Assembly: GCF_905220705.1 (NCBI RefSeq)
Contig: NZ_CAJNAT010000004.1
Span: 248,001-312,000, forward strand
Length of the DNA stretch: 64,000 bases
Direction of reading: 5' to 3'
From: Paraburkholderia domus
Lineage (GTDB): Bacteria > Pseudomonadota > Gammaproteobacteria > Burkholderiales > Burkholderiaceae
The notes under the pieces were generated by a model. That model saw only the letters and a program-made list of their open reading frames with translations. It had not been told where the DNA came from and did not search any database. Within the stretch, counting starts at the first letter, position 1, and every line of letters begins with the position of its first letter. Positions 1 through 8,679 of this stretch are shown here, in pieces. Position numbers and translations under genes: made by a program.

Positions 1-1
1 G

Positions 2-1516
2 CGCACTGGCCTGTCGAAGGCGACGGTGTCGCGGCTGACGTATACGCTCGCCATGCTCGGCTTTCTGCGCTATGACAACAACGTACGCAAATATCGGCTG
101 GGCTCGGCAGTCGTGTCGGTCGGTTACCCTTTTCTCCAAGGCCTGCGTATCCGCGAACTGGCGCGACCGTTGATGAGGGAGCTTGCCGATGTGGCGCGCG
201 GTTCGGTGTCGCTCGGTATTCGTGACCGCTCGCACATGGTGTATGTCGAGACTGCACGCGGTCACGAATCGCCGGCGTTTCGTCCGGAAACCGGTGCTTC
301 GCTGCCCATTCTCGCTTCCGCGATGGGGCGGGCCTGGCTGGGCCGCGCCGAACCCGCGCAACGCGCTGCCGTGCTCGAGCAGATTCGCACCCAGGATCCC
401 GCGCAGTGGGACGCCTATCACGCCGGTCTGGCGGGCGCTCTGCGCACGTTTGATGAGTGTGGCCTCGCCCTTAGCGAAGGCGATATCGAGCGTGAAATCC
501 ATGCGGTTGCCGTGCCGATGCGCGAACCGATCAATTCTGAAACCTTCGTTTTCAATTGCGGCGTGCCGCGATTGCAACTGAGCGACAGGACACTCGTCGA
601 CGTGATCGCTCCGCGCCTCGTGGCGATGGTCGATACACTCGAACGGCAGCTTGGGTCGCAGCATGCCACGCAGCATGTGGCCGGCGACGAAGCACGAACT
701 TCGCCCAGTCCGCCGCTTGTTGAGCGGGCATCCGTGGACTCATTTCCCGACGACGACGATCGACAGTTCGCCTTCACGCTCGCGCGCGGTCTGGAAATTC
801 TGCGCTGTTTCCAGCCCGGCGAAGCAGCGCTTGGCAATAAGGACTTTGTGGCGCGTACGGGTTTGTCGAAGGCCACGGTCTCCCGGCTTGCCTACACGTT
901 GACCGAGCTCGGCTACCTGCGCCATGACGACATGGCGCGCAACTATCGGCTCGGCGGCGGCGTGTTGTCGATGGGCTATCCGCTGCTGGCCGGCATGCGC
1001 ATTCGACAGATCGCGCGGCCGTTCATGCGCGAGCTTGCGCTTCAGGTGCGCGGGTCTGTTTCGCTTGGCATGCGGGACCAGTCGAATATGGTCTACATCG
1101 AAAGTTGTCCGCGCGATAAGCGAATTCACGCGCGGCCCGACGTCGGCGCGGTGCGTCCGATTCTGCGTATGGCGATGGGACGGGCGTGGCTCGCGGCGGT
1201 GACCCCGCAGGAGCGTGAAGTGGCGCTGAACCGGCTGCGCGTCGCCGTGCCCGACCAGTGGCAACAGTACGGCGCGCAGGTGCAGCAGGCGCTTCACGAT
1301 TATCATGAAACGGGCGTTTGCTTCTCGTATGGTGATATGCAGAAGAACGCCTACGGCGTCGCTGCGCCGTTGTGCGCGCAGGTCGACGCGGAGACGCTGG
1401 TGTTCAATTGCGCGGTGCCGGCACAATCGTCACAGGGACGCCGGTTGATCGACGATATCGCACCGCGACTCGTGACGATGGTCTCGAACGTCGAGATTGC
1501 GGCTGGCTTGCGTTAG
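2..1516 (+). CDS. Tandem-duplicated IclR-family regulator (5' end outside window)
   Basis: Open reading frame entering from the left edge; the true start lies upstream. The protein contains two copies of the same unit. TGLSKATVSRL, the recognition helix of an IclR winged helix, occurs at the very start (base 2 onward) and again near base 850 as TGLSKATVSRLAYTL. Each is followed by an LGYLR-type wing, a linker (IRELARPLMREL / IRQIARPFMREL) and an effector-binding domain (GSVSLGIRD / GSVSLGMRD), and each unit ends in LVDVIAPRLVAMV or LIDDIAPRLVTMV. A low-complexity linker lies around bases 660-760. IclR proteins are normally about 260 residues and dimerise; here two protomers are covalently joined. 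Target genes lie outside the window. Family sure, ligand unknown. Confidence 0.88.
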   Translation, partial: RTGLSKATVSRLTYTLAMLGFLRYDNNVRKYRLGSAVVSVGYPFLQGLRIRELARPLMRELADVARGSVSLGIRDRSHMVYVETARGHESPAFRPETGASLPILASAMGRAWLGRAEPAQRAAVLEQIRTQDPAQWDAYHAGLAGALRTFDECGLALSEGDIEREIHAVAVPMREPINSETFVFNCGVPRLQLSDRTLVDVIAPRLVAMVDTLERQLGSQHATQHVAGDEARTSPSPPLVERASVDSFPDDDDRQFAFTLARGLEILRCFQPGEAALGNKDFVARTGLSKATVSRLAYTLTELGYLRHDDMARNYRLGGGVLSMGYPLLAGMRIRQIARPFMRELALQVRGSVSLGMRDQSNMVYIESCPRDKRIHARPDVGAVRPILRMAMGRAWLAAVTPQEREVALNRLRVAVPDQWQQYGAQVQQALHDYHETGVCFSYGDMQKNAYGVAAPLCAQVDAETLVFNCAVPAQSSQGRRLIDDIAPRLVTMVSNVEIAAGLR

Positions 1517-1604
1517 CCGCTCAGGCGGTTGGTCAACGGTTTTGCCGAGTCGTTTTTTGGTGATCACCCGCTTTGTGTATTGGAGCAGGCAACACCCTCA
1601 CGCT

Positions 1605-3077
1605 TCATTTAACCGCGACCGAAACAAAACTGCGCGCGTGATTGCGCTGGATCAGCACGGCGACCTGTTTCCCTGCCTTTGCTTCCAGCGCGGTCACGTC
1701 CGCCGACGTTTCGACCAGTGTGTCATTGAGCGACAGGACGATATCGCCGGGCTGGATGCCAGCGCTTGCCGCCGGCCCATCGACGCCGTCCACCATCAGA
1801 CCGACGGCCAGGTCGCTCGCGCGCCGCTCTTCCTCATTCAGCGGATGCATGCGCAAGCCCAGACGATCGCCTGCGCTGCCTCCTGCGCTGCCTTCGGCTG
1901 GACGAGCTTTGGGGCTTTCAGCGGACGTGCCGACCATGGCCGTGATGGTCATCGGCCTGCGATTGCGGATCAGCTTGAGTGTGGTTTTCGTCCCAGGCGG
2001 CAGAGCAGCGGCATCTTCGGCGAGTTCGGCCGAGCGATCAATCGGCTTGTCGCCGATCCGAATGATCACGTCGCCTGGCTTGAGGCCGCTCGCGGCAGCC
2101 GATGTGCCGGGCGCGACGGAATTGACCAGCGCACCTGCCGGTCGTGGCAGACCAAAGGCCACAGCCAGGCCAGGGCCGACGTCCTGCACCTCCACGCCAA
2201 GGCCGCCAGGGGATGTCGCTTGCGCGTCTTGCACCTGCGATCGTACCTTGGCCGCCAGGTTGATCGGGATGGCAAAGGCCAGACTGGGGGACCTGTCTGA
2301 GTCCGCGTAAATCTGCACGTCGATGCCGACCACCTCGCCGGCACGGTTGAACAGGGGGCCGCCCGAATTGTTCGGGTTGGCGGCGAGATCGGTTTGAAAA
2401 AAGGGAAAACTGCTCCCGTCGAGGAGCGTGCGGGACGTGGCACTGACAATGCCGGCGGTGACGGTATTCTCGAAGCTGTCGGGCGAGCCGATCGCGAGGA
2501 CCGGTTCACCGACGCGCACCCGCGACGAATCACCGAGTTTGACCGTCGGGAGCTTCGTGGCCTCGACCTGAATGAGCGCGATGTCGCTCGGGATGTCGAC
2601 CGTAAGAACCTTTGCCTTGAACTCGCGTCGATCGGTTAGCCTGACCGTCACTTCGTCGGCTTGATCCACCACGTGAGCGGTGGTCAGAATGAGGCCGTCG
2701 GGGCTAACGATAAAACCGGAGCCCATCCCTGTAATGGCGCGTGCCGAACCGCCTTGAGACGTCGGTGATGGCGGCACCACATGCTTGACGAAGGCAAGAA
2801 GGGGGTCGTCAGCATCGATTGCAGCGGGGGCGGGCAGCGACGATTGCTGCTCAGGGGCCGTCGCGCTGATATTCACGACAGCGGGCCCGTATCGCTCCAC
2901 GATGGTAGGAAAGTCGATCGACGCTGCAGCGTTGGCCGGTGAAACCCGCTTCTCCTTTGCAGGTGGCGCAGCCACGGCCGCGGCGTTCGCCGTCGGCTGA
3001 AGGCACGAGTAGCCAGAGAGAAATGCCGCTATCAGGGCGGCGTGGAGCAAGGTGCGTGCAAGGGTCGGGTGAAACAC
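1605..3077 (-). CDS. HtrA/DegP-like periplasmic serine protease with two PDZ domains
   Basis: 490-residue Do-type protease acting in envelope protein quality control. A GTG start at 3077 is chosen because GGAGG lies 6 bases upstream; a longer in-frame start at 3170 has no such site. An N-terminal hydrophobic segment (residues 8-21) followed by an Ala-rich stretch is a signal peptide. The trypsin-like domain shows His135 (LTTAHVV), Asp165 (PSDIALI) and Ser238 (NNSGGPL). Two PDZ domains follow, each with GLKPGD/GIQPGD-type turns. Odd: the family motif NPGNSGGPL reads NPNNSGGPL, so the oxyanion-loop glycine two residues before the nucleophile is Asn236. The gene is monocistronic and convergent with the IclR gene. 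No dedicated sigma or anti-sigma neighbour is visible. Confidence 0.93.
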   Translation of the reverse strand: MFHPTLARTLLHAALIAAFLSGYSCLQPTANAAAVAAPPAKEKRVSPANAAASIDFPTIVERYGPAVVNISATAPEQQSSLPAPAAIDADDPLLAFVKHVVPPSPTSQGGSARAITGMGSGFIVSPDGLILTTAHVVDQADEVTVRLTDRREFKAKVLTVDIPSDIALIQVEATKLPTVKLGDSSRVRVGEPVLAIGSPDSFENTVTAGIVSATSRTLLDGSSFPFFQTDLAANPNNSGGPLFNRAGEVVGIDVQIYADSDRSPSLAFAIPINLAAKVRSQVQDAQATSPGGLGVEVQDVGPGLAVAFGLPRPAGALVNSVAPGTSAAASGLKPGDVIIRIGDKPIDRSAELAEDAAALPPGTKTTLKLIRNRRPMTITAMVGTSAESPKARPAEGSAGGSAGDRLGLRMHPLNEEERRASDLAVGLMVDGVDGPAASAGIQPGDIVLSLNDTLVETSADVTALEAKAGKQVAVLIQRNHARSFVSVAVK

Positions 3078-3298
3078 AGTGCACCTCCATGGCGGTCGAA
3101 TTGCCAGGGCTAGGCGCGTGATCAGTGGGCCGATCGATACATGAACGCATCGATAGCACCGGTACGACAATGCACGGTCCTCCCCCTACAATGATTTATA
3201 GAAGAGCGGTGGGAAAACTGCACCGAGTGCTAATCCTGGGGTGCGGCTGCGAATGGCGCAGCGCGACCAACGATCGTCGCCGAACCGATGGCGACCGT

Positions 3299-3820
3299 TC
3301 AGATACTGTGTGCCTCAGTGTAATCAGGGGCGTTCGGATCGAACGTGTTGGCAGGAACAGGCCGTTCGCGATGCATCGCTACCGCCTCGTCAAGCCGCTT
3401 GCAGATCTGGTCCGCGTTCCGGATGCCGGGCAGACGCCTCACGGGATGAGCGACATCGTTGGTCGTCAGGATGATCGTGGCGGTGCCGAATAGGCGGAGC
3501 CACCAAGGGTGGATCGATGTGATGCGCTGAACCCGGGAAAGCTCGAGACTCGATACACGGCGATGCAGAATACCTTGCGTCCAGGTAATTCGCGTGGTGT
3601 CGATGACGATCCGGGTGAACGCGGTCTTGACGAACGGAAAACTGACGCCGATCAGGACCGCGCCGGCTTGTGCAAGCAGCACATGCCACTGAAGCGGGAA
3701 AGCGCTCAACGCGCAGACATGGATGCAGCCAATGATTGCCATGACAGCGCTCCCTTTCAGGAGCGCTGGAAGGTTGCAGGCCTGCGACGGCGCACCGCTG
3801 AAAATCACCTGATTGGCCAT
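3299..3820 (-). CDS. Small membrane protein with bacterial PH domain
   Basis: 173 residues starting MANQVIF at 3820, preceded by GAGGAG with an 8-base spacer; in-frame starts further upstream (to 4027) lack this. Two hydrophobic helices (about residues 15-37 and 42-62) are followed by a compact domain with the pattern of bacterial PH (bPH2/YdbT-like) proteins: TRIVIDTTRITWTQGILHRRVSSLELSRVQ is read across residues 63-92, including the typical strand-turn-strand and the SSLELSRVQ motif. Function is unknown for the family; such proteins sit at the inner membrane. A charged tail follows. It stands alone between the protease and the BtuB-like gene, with both on the same strand. Family assignment is moderately sure. 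Confidence 0.7.
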   Translation of the reverse strand: MANQVIFSGAPSQACNLPALLKGSAVMAIIGCIHVCALSAFPLQWHVLLAQAGAVLIGVSFPFVKTAFTRIVIDTTRITWTQGILHRRVSSLELSRVQRITSIHPWWLRLFGTATIILTTNDVAHPVRRLPGIRNADQICKRLDEAVAMHRERPVPANTFDPNAPDYTEAHSI

Positions 3821-3897
3821 CGCAAATACTCCTCTTTCTGATCCACGGCCCTCTTCGCCCATCGAAAAGGCAGCGCTGCTTAATCCGGTTGCGCGTC

Positions 3898-3939
3898 GGC
3901 GAACCGACCGCTGGCCGGCGATGGTGCCGGTGGTTCGCC
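3898..3939. repeat. Inverted repeat GGCGAACC/GGTTCGCC between btuB-like and PH-domain genes
   Basis: Perfect 8-base arms at 3898-3905 and 3932-3939, with additional complementary bases inside (ACCG/CGGT). It lies in the 246-base gap downstream of the receptor gene and upstream of the PH-domain gene. It may act as a terminator for the former or an operator for the latter; no U-tract is present. Confidence 0.4.
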
Positions 3940-4066
3940 CAGTATAGCCTTCACGGGGAAGATCGTCCGCAACGCGCACGCACGGGGCGGTGAGCGCGGC
4001 GGACAGGGCGGGGCGCCGTATGCGCACATCCGGAGCGCGCCCCGGACGTTCATGCTGCCGGGAAGG

Positions 4067-5998
4067 CTAGAACGTATAAGCCAGCTTGCCGAACGCCGTA
4101 CGGCCTAGCGTGTTGTAACCGTACGCGGTGGAGTACTGCCGGTTGAAGAGGTTCGACAGATTGGCAGACACGGTGAGGTGCGAATTGACCTTGTAGGCGG
4201 CACGCAGCGCGACCGTTGTGTACGACGGCAGATAGGTCGTGTTGAACTGGTCGTCGAAAGTCGATCCCCCGTAGAGCAGCGAGACCCCGGTACTGAGGGC
4301 ATGAAGGTGGAACTCGTCCCACATGTGATCGACGCTCAGACTGACCGTCTGGCGCGGGCGGCGGGGCAGCCACGTCTGGTCGGTGACGTCCTGCGGATTC
4401 AGCAGGCCGATCGCCAGACTCACAGGTGTCGATTGGCCGACTGTGCCCTTGTACGACAGGTCGATACCCTGGATGTGGGCCCGCCCGATGTTCACGGGCA
4501 TAGAGGTCACGGCGTCGAAAGAAATGAGGTCGTGGACCCGGGTGTCATAAACGGCGGCCGTGAAGGTGCCGAAAGACGTTGAGGCGTCCAGCGCCGCCTC
4601 GATCGTGTCGCTGCGCTCGGGAGTCAGGTTCGGGTTCGCGTAGCCCGGATAGTACAGATCGTTGAAGGTCGGCAGGCGGAATGCATTGCCGTACGAAAGT
4701 CGCGCCGTATAAACCGGCGTGATCGCGTAGGCCACGGCGACATTGCCGGTATTGACCGACTGGCCCTGAATAATCTCGTGACGGCCCGCAAGAAACACCG
4801 TCAGTGCACCGAGCGTAGCTGACTGATGGAGCGAGACAGACGAATCGTTGCGCGCGGGCAAGCCTTGAGGGACATCTACCGGCAGGAAAGCCAGCTCGCG
4901 GCTGAAGTCGTAGGCGAGCTTCGTCTCTCCGGAAAGCGGCAGACCGAACAGTGTCAGCCCGCGTTCCTGATGCGTCAGCGAGGTCGACGTGCTGAAGCGC
5001 GTCGAGTCGAACTCATCGGTTGGGATGGTCGGATCGTTCGCATAGAGGAACTGGCGGTCTGTGGCGTAGCCCACCGACTGGTCAAACTGAGTGGACGGCG
5101 TAATGTCCAGGTGAAACGCGAGGCCCGTCGTCAACTGGTTATCGCGCTGCCGGTCGGCGCCGCCTGCGTTGTCGTAAGACAGGTCGGACTTGTGGTAAAG
5201 GGCGAACGTGGAGAGCGACCAGTTGTCATGCGCATAGCCTAGGCGCGCATCGACGTCCTGGGCATGGTACGGGTTCCGGCCGTCCTCATGGCCATAGGCA
5301 TACGGCTGGGTCGCATCGATCCCCGCGGTGTTGTAGTCGTGCAGACCGAGCGAGTAGGTCAGCCCGGACAGCGCCGAGAGCGGACCGGTGGACGGGATAC
5401 TGCCCGACGTGCGGATCTGCGTATCGAAAGTCTTGTTCGAGCCGCCGCCTACGGAAACCGTGGTCTTGTTCGGCTGATTGGACGCATGGTTGGTGAACAA
5501 CTGCACGACGCCGCCCATCGCATCCGCGCCGAACGACGCGGCCGCCGGCCCTGATATGACTTCGACGCGGTCAAACGCGGAGGTCGGCAGATCCGCCCAC
5601 TCGGCCACCCCGGTGGTCACGGAGCCGACCCGGATACCGTCGATAAACACGGCGACCTGATTGCCCGACGAGCCCCGGATGCTGACCGAGGCGGTGGAGC
5701 CAGGGCCGCCGCTTTGCGAAACGGTGACGCCGGGTAGCGTGGCGAGGGCTTGCGTGATACTCGGGTCGGCGGGTGACAGACGTTCGAGGTCGGTGCGCGT
5801 CAGGACCTGAGTCGTGGCGAAGCGTTGGTCGAACGATTGCGGCAGGTGCTGCGTGTCGCCGGTAACGAGAATATTCGGCAGCGTGGTTTCGGCCGGCGCC
5901 TGCTCCGGCGGCGGCAACGACGCGTCGTCCGCGGCCTGTGCAACCTGCCATGCCGAGACGGTCAGGGCAGAGGTGATGATGAATTGATGGAACTTCAT
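4067..5998 (-). CDS. btuB: TonB-dependent outer-membrane receptor, BtuB-like (cobalamin uptake)
   Basis: 643 residues from the ATG at 5998. The leader MKFHQFIITSALTVSAWQVAQA is a signal peptide (cleavage after AQA). A TonB box-like ILVTG lies near residue 42. The plug domain follows (LPGVTVSQSGG, VSIRGSSGNQVAVFIDGIRV, VEVISGPAAASFGADAMGGVV), then a beta-barrel ending in an aromatic residue (GKLAYTF), the outer-membrane assembly signal. In-frame starts upstream (to 6184) would run into the cobalamin riboswitch and are rejected. The riboswitch leader is the main reason to assign vitamin B12 or another corrinoid as ligand; the receptor family itself is broad. The gene lies downstream of the two metE genes on the same strand, linking B12 supply with methionine synthesis. 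Confidence 0.9.
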   Translation of the reverse strand: MKFHQFIITSALTVSAWQVAQAADDASLPPPEQAPAETTLPNILVTGDTQHLPQSFDQRFATTQVLTRTDLERLSPADPSITQALATLPGVTVSQSGGPGSTASVSIRGSSGNQVAVFIDGIRVGSVTTGVAEWADLPTSAFDRVEVISGPAAASFGADAMGGVVQLFTNHASNQPNKTTVSVGGGSNKTFDTQIRTSGSIPSTGPLSALSGLTYSLGLHDYNTAGIDATQPYAYGHEDGRNPYHAQDVDARLGYAHDNWSLSTFALYHKSDLSYDNAGGADRQRDNQLTTGLAFHLDITPSTQFDQSVGYATDRQFLYANDPTIPTDEFDSTRFSTSTSLTHQERGLTLFGLPLSGETKLAYDFSRELAFLPVDVPQGLPARNDSSVSLHQSATLGALTVFLAGRHEIIQGQSVNTGNVAVAYAITPVYTARLSYGNAFRLPTFNDLYYPGYANPNLTPERSDTIEAALDASTSFGTFTAAVYDTRVHDLISFDAVTSMPVNIGRAHIQGIDLSYKGTVGQSTPVSLAIGLLNPQDVTDQTWLPRRPRQTVSLSVDHMWDEFHLHALSTGVSLLYGGSTFDDQFNTTYLPSYTTVALRAAYKVNSHLTVSANLSNLFNRQYSTAYGYNTLGRTAFGKLAYTF

Positions 5999-6104
5999 GA
6001 TTGAACGGCAGATCCTGAGGGTCGGGCTGTCGTTGCAACGGGCGACCGCATAAGCGGTGCTTGCACATCGGGACACCCCGCCCCGGCGCGGCTGCGCAGA
6101 CCTC

Positions 6105-6278
6105 GGTTTGATGGCAGGTCTCCTGGCTCGCGGGTCAACGTCACGTGCCGACCTTCCCGGGGATCCAGTGGTCATGAGTGGCACAGACTCGCCGCTTACA
6201 GTTGCGGGGGCAGCCGCAGACTCGGAGCATTGCTGCTCGTACTGCGTTCCCTTTTGATCCCGGTGACGGGAACCATCA
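6105..6278 (-). promoter_or_regulatory. Cobalamin (B12) riboswitch upstream of btuB-like gene
   Basis: Read on the minus strand, the leader contains the invariant core of the adenosylcobalamin aptamer in the right order: GGCTGCCCCCGCAACTG with GTAAGCGG (6190-6213), GCCACT near 6175-6182, CCGGGAAGG around 6152-6160, and the B12 box GAGCCAGGAGACCTGCC (about 6113-6129). The 5' boundary is placed at GGTTCCCGTCACCGGG near 6278 and is approximate. The riboswitch would repress the receptor gene when corrinoid is sufficient. Confidence 0.95.
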
Positions 6279-6297
6279 GCGCGAAGCGTACCGATGC

Positions 6298-6321
6298 GTA
6301 GTGGTTGCCGTCAACCACTAC
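6298..6321. terminator. Perfect 10-bp hairpin between metE pair and riboswitch
   Basis: Arms GTAGTGGTTG (6298-6307) and CAACCACTAC (6312-6321) are perfectly complementary around a 4-base loop. The element sits about 75 bases past the stop of the second metE and just upstream of the riboswitch aptamer. It could terminate metE transcription, although no U-run follows, or be an operator. The perfect dyad is directly visible; the role is inferred. Confidence 0.5.
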
Positions 6322-6394
6322 GGCGCTTATGGTGTGCCGTCCATGGGCGTTATGACGGTTTCCTGATCATCGTCGCGAAATGCATTGATTTAAA

Positions 6395-8674
6395 TCACCG
6401 AATACTTTCAGCGAGCTTCTGACGCAACGTCTTCGCGGCCTGAACCATATTGCTCAACGCGGCTTCCGTCTCGGGCCAGCCGCGTGTTTTCAGGCCGCAG
6501 TCGGGGTTGACCCAAAGCCGTTCGGCCGGCACCACGTCGCATGCCCGTTCGAGCAATTGCTGCATCGCATCGGCACTCGGCACGCGCGGCGAATGGGTGT
6601 CGTACACGCCCGGTCCAATGCCATTCGGATAGGCGAACTCGACAAAGCCATCGAGCAGTTCCATCGAGGAGCGAGAGGTCTCGATCGTGATGACGTCCGC
6701 ATCCAGATCGGCGATCGCAGGGAGAATGTCGTTGAACTCGGAATAGCACATGTGTGTATGAATCTGCGTGGCGTCGGACACACCGCCCGCGGCAATCCTG
6801 AACGCGCGCGTCGCCCATTCCAGATACGCTGGCCAGTCTTCCTGGCGTAATGGCAAGCCTTCTCGGAAGGCGGGTTCGTCGATCTGGATGATCCGGATGC
6901 CGGCTTTTTCAAGGTCGATCACCTCATCGCGAATCACGAGCGCCAACTGCAGCGCAGTGGTCGAGCGCGGCTGGTCGTCGCGAACGAATGACCACTCGAG
7001 CATCGTCACCGGTCCGGTCAACACCCCTTTCACGAGGCGTTCCGTCAGAGACTGCGCGTGGCAGGCGGCGTCTACCATCATGGGTTCAGGCCGATAGACG
7101 TCACCGTAAATGATCGGCGGTTTGACGCACTGCGAGCCGTAGTTCTGGACCCAGCCGTTTTCCGTGAACGCGAAGCCCCAGAGCTTATCGGCAAAGAATT
7201 CGACCATGTCGTTGCGCTCCACTTCGCCATGAACGAGCACATCGAGTCCGAGTTCTTCCTGCTTGCGAATCACGCTTGCTGTTTCGGCGCGCATCCGTTC
7301 GAGGTAATCGAGTGCTCGCATCTTGCCCCGCTTGTACGCTGCGCGAGCTTGCCGGATTGCCGGTGTTTGCGGAAACGAGCCGATCGTCGTGGTCGGTAAC
7401 AGCGGGAGCTTCAGTGAGTGCCGCTGCACGCTGCTGCGGGCCGTGAATGGGCTCTTGCGGCTAGCCATTGCATCGGTGATGCTCGCCACCCTTCTTTGAA
7501 CGAGGACGTTCATGACGGCGCCCGAGGCACGTCGTGCATCGAGCGCGGCATCCGCTGCCGCGAGCGCTGGCTCAGCGGCAACCGGGTCGCGGAGCGCGAG
7601 CGCAATCGTGCTCACCTCATCGAGTTTCTCGGTCGCAAAGGCAAGCCATGATTTAAGCTCGGCGCCGAGTTTCGTTTCGCAGGCTAGCGTGACCGGCACG
7701 TGAATGAGCGAGCATGACGGTGCTATCCAGAGGTGCTCACCGCGTTCCGCGTGCAGGGCATCGAGCGAGCCGGCGATTTCGCCCAGATCTGCGCGCCAGA
7801 TGTTCCGGCCGTCGATCACACCCGCCGAGAGCACTTTGTCGGCCGGCAGCGCGGTGCGCCATACCTGGAGTTGTTGCGGTGCCCGGATCAGATCGATGTG
7901 GACGCCGTGAACGGGAAGTTGCGAAACCATCGGCGCATGATCGGCCGCCGTGTCGAAATAGGTCCCGAGCAAAACCTTGCGGCCCGAGACCCCCAACACG
8001 TCGTACGCTGCCTTGAATGCCTCGAGCCATTCCTCGTTGAGGTCGAGGCACAAAGCCGGCTCGTCGAGCTGAAGCCATTCGATACCGCGTTGTTTGAGCT
8101 GGTCGAGAATACGCATGTAGCGGATCACCAGCTTTGGCAAAAGCGACAGACGGTCGAAGCCAGGAACGGGACTCTTGGACAGCCACAAATACGTGATTGG
8201 CCCGATCAGCACCGGCTTGACCGGAAGATGCAACGCGAGCGCTTCGTCGATTTCGTCAAAGAACCAGTCGACTCCGCCATTGAAGGTCGTATCGGGTCCC
8301 AGTTCCGGCACCAGGTAGTGGTAGTTGGTGTCGAACCACTTGGTCATTTCCATGGCCGGCTGCGCTTTGTTGCCCCGCGCGAGCTCGTAGTACTGCGTCA
8401 GCGAAAGCTTCGCCGGGTCGAATCCGAAGCGCTCCGGCAGCGAGCCGAGCAGCGCGCTCAGGTTCAGCATCTGATCGTAGTAAGCGAAGTCGCCGACAGC
8501 GACGAAATCCAGCTTCGCCGCCCGTTGCAATTCCCAGTGCCGGATGCGCAGTTCTTTCGCGATGCCCTTGAGATAGGCATCGTCGGATTCTCCGCGCCAG
8601 AACGATTCCTGTGCGAACTTCAGTTCGCGCTGCGCGCCGATGCGCGGAAAACCAGAGATGTGGGTGCGGGCCAT
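6395..8674 (-). CDS. metE: Cobalamin-independent methionine synthase MetE, copy 2 (divergent paralogue)
   Basis: 759 residues from ATG 8674 ([13 protein letters not shown]), the family's normal start and length. It transfers the methyl of 5-methyltetrahydrofolate (triglutamate) to homocysteine in the cytosol without B12. Zinc ligands are intact: [10 protein letters not shown] (His, Cys), [10 protein letters not shown] (Glu) and NPDCGLKTR (Cys). The N-terminal half keeps the MetE fold ([32 protein letters not shown]) but differs strongly from copy 1. The start is only 5 bases after the stop of copy 1, so the two are co-transcribed. The divergence suggests an ancient duplication or import rather than a recent copy. 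Both appear functional. Confidence 0.95.
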   Translation of the reverse strand: MARTHISGFPRIGAQRELKFAQESFWRGESDDAYLKGIAKELRIRHWELQRAAKLDFVAVGDFAYYDQMLNLSALLGSLPERFGFDPAKLSLTQYYELARGNKAQPAMEMTKWFDTNYHYLVPELGPDTTFNGGVDWFFDEIDEALALHLPVKPVLIGPITYLWLSKSPVPGFDRLSLLPKLVIRYMRILDQLKQRGIEWLQLDEPALCLDLNEEWLEAFKAAYDVLGVSGRKVLLGTYFDTAADHAPMVSQLPVHGVHIDLIRAPQQLQVWRTALPADKVLSAGVIDGRNIWRADLGEIAGSLDALHAERGEHLWIAPSCSLIHVPVTLACETKLGAELKSWLAFATEKLDEVSTIALALRDPVAAEPALAAADAALDARRASGAVMNVLVQRRVASITDAMASRKSPFTARSSVQRHSLKLPLLPTTTIGSFPQTPAIRQARAAYKRGKMRALDYLERMRAETASVIRKQEELGLDVLVHGEVERNDMVEFFADKLWGFAFTENGWVQNYGSQCVKPPIIYGDVYRPEPMMVDAACHAQSLTERLVKGVLTGPVTMLEWSFVRDDQPRSTTALQLALVIRDEVIDLEKAGIRIIQIDEPAFREGLPLRQEDWPAYLEWATRAFRIAAGGVSDATQIHTHMCYSEFNDILPAIADLDADVITIETSRSSMELLDGFVEFAYPNGIGPGVYDTHSPRVPSADAMQQLLERACDVVPAERLWVNPDCGLKTRGWPETEAALSNMVQAAKTLRQKLAESIR

Positions 8675-8679
8675 GGACG

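Noticed and set aside
5999..6184. N-terminal extension of the BtuB-like protein
   Set aside because: Its bases are the cobalamin riboswitch core; the signal peptide begins at 5998.
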